This document shows, piece by piece, positions 5,906 to 6,161 of a stretch of DNA of 6,161 nucleotides. The notes below the pieces were generated by a model that made no database searches, was not told the origin of the DNA, and saw only the letters and a list, made by a program, of their open reading frames with translations. Within the stretch, counting starts at the first letter, position 1; the number at the start of each line of letters is the position of its first letter. Where the stretch lies: assembly GCA_903970565.1 (NCBI GenBank), contig CAJCJE010000667.1, positions 1-6,161 of the forward strand, read 5' to 3'. The position numbers were made by a program, and so were the translations under genes. The DNA comes from Candidatus Melainabacteria bacterium (GTDB lineage: Bacteria > Actinomycetota > Actinomycetes > Mycobacteriales > Pseudonocardiaceae).

Positions 5906-6161
5906 CGGCTCCGAAGGACGGTCTCCGTGGCCGAGGAGTGCTGCTCGTCGCCGAGGCCGCCGCGATCACCGCCGAGGTGATCGAGCGGTTGGCCCGTGGC
6001 GAGGTGGTCCTCGAACTCGACGGCGAACTGCCGCGCCGGCTCACGACGCGGCGGGCGCAGCTGCTGCGGGCACTGGCCGAGGGTGCGCCGGTGTACGGGG
6101 TGAACACCGGAATGGGAGCGCTCAGCGGGCATCGACTCGACGAGTCCGCGCAGTCGCGCCA
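5902..6161 (+). CDS. Aromatic amino acid/histidine ammonia-lyase family protein, N-terminal part (cut by window end)
   Basis: The first 86 residues of a MIO-dependent ammonia-lyase-type enzyme are present. The family deaminates histidine (to urocanate) or phenylalanine/tyrosine (to cinnamates). The decisive motif is VYGVNTGMGALSG (residues 64-76), whose Tyr (Y65) corresponds to the catalytic tyrosine of the YGVNTGFG signature. The preceding helices (ITAEVIERLARGEV...TTRRAQLLRALAEGAP) match the usual family start. The Ala-Ser-Gly triad that forms the MIO cofactor lies further on, outside the window. I chose GTG 5902 because GGAG (5893-5896) is 5 bases upstream and because it overlaps the short leader ORF as GTGA; GTG 5938 is an alternative but would trim the N-terminus. 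The Met in place of the usual Phe at residue 71 suggests a paralogue rather than a standard HutH, so I leave the substrate open. It is divergent from the solute-binding-fold gene. Confidence 0.85.
   Translation, partial: MTAPKDGLRGRGVLLVAEAAAITAEVIERLARGEVVLELDGELPRRLTTRRAQLLRALAEGAPVYGVNTGMGALSGHRLDESAQSR

Noticed and set aside
5785..6132. Extension of the solute-binding-fold protein to 6132
   Set aside because: The added residues are antisense to the lyase gene, show no signal peptide or domain, and are typical shadow sequence.

Overview
The window is high-GC DNA with frequent GTG starts, strong G/C preference at third codon positions and short gaps between genes. This points to an actinobacterium, most likely a Nocardia/Rhodococcus-type mycolic-acid genus; the genus is an impression from gene content, not a proof. 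No RNA gene, insertion sequence, CRISPR array or phage gene was seen.

Layout, left to right. Positions 1-127 are non-coding, with no promoter I can defend. Positions 128-860 (+) carry a small multi-pass membrane protein of the VC0807-like type. Its reading frame is broken between about 338 and 366, so it is present as two overlapping fragments. Convergent to it at 882-1334 (-) is an intact Lrp/AsnC-family regulator. A 176-base divergent region then holds candidate promoters for both directions, with mirror-image -10 elements, and a 17-base palindrome next to a ribosome binding site. The main gene at 1511-5011 (+) encodes a 1166-residue fused indolepyruvate:ferredoxin oxidoreductase. After a 29-base convergent gap comes a 247-residue solute-binding-fold protein at 5041-5784 (-) with no visible signal peptide. 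A second divergent region of about 117 bases follows. It contains a small palindrome, a candidate leaderless 14-codon leader ORF, and the start of an aromatic amino-acid/histidine ammonia-lyase-type gene at 5902 (+) that runs off the window.

How the parts may work together (inference): an Lrp/AsnC regulator divergent from an arylpyruvate oxidoreductase is the classic arrangement of an amino-acid-sensing regulator controlling an amino-acid catabolic enzyme. The lyase and the solute-binding-fold protein on the far side would suit a locus for aromatic or histidine-type amino-acid breakdown. The regulator-oxidoreductase link is well supported by position. The link to the lyase rests only on proximity. 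I found no clearly novel multi-gene system. The most useful leads are the candidate leaderless leader ORF before the lyase, the signal-less solute-binding-fold protein, the palindromes in the two divergent control regions, and the frame-broken membrane gene.
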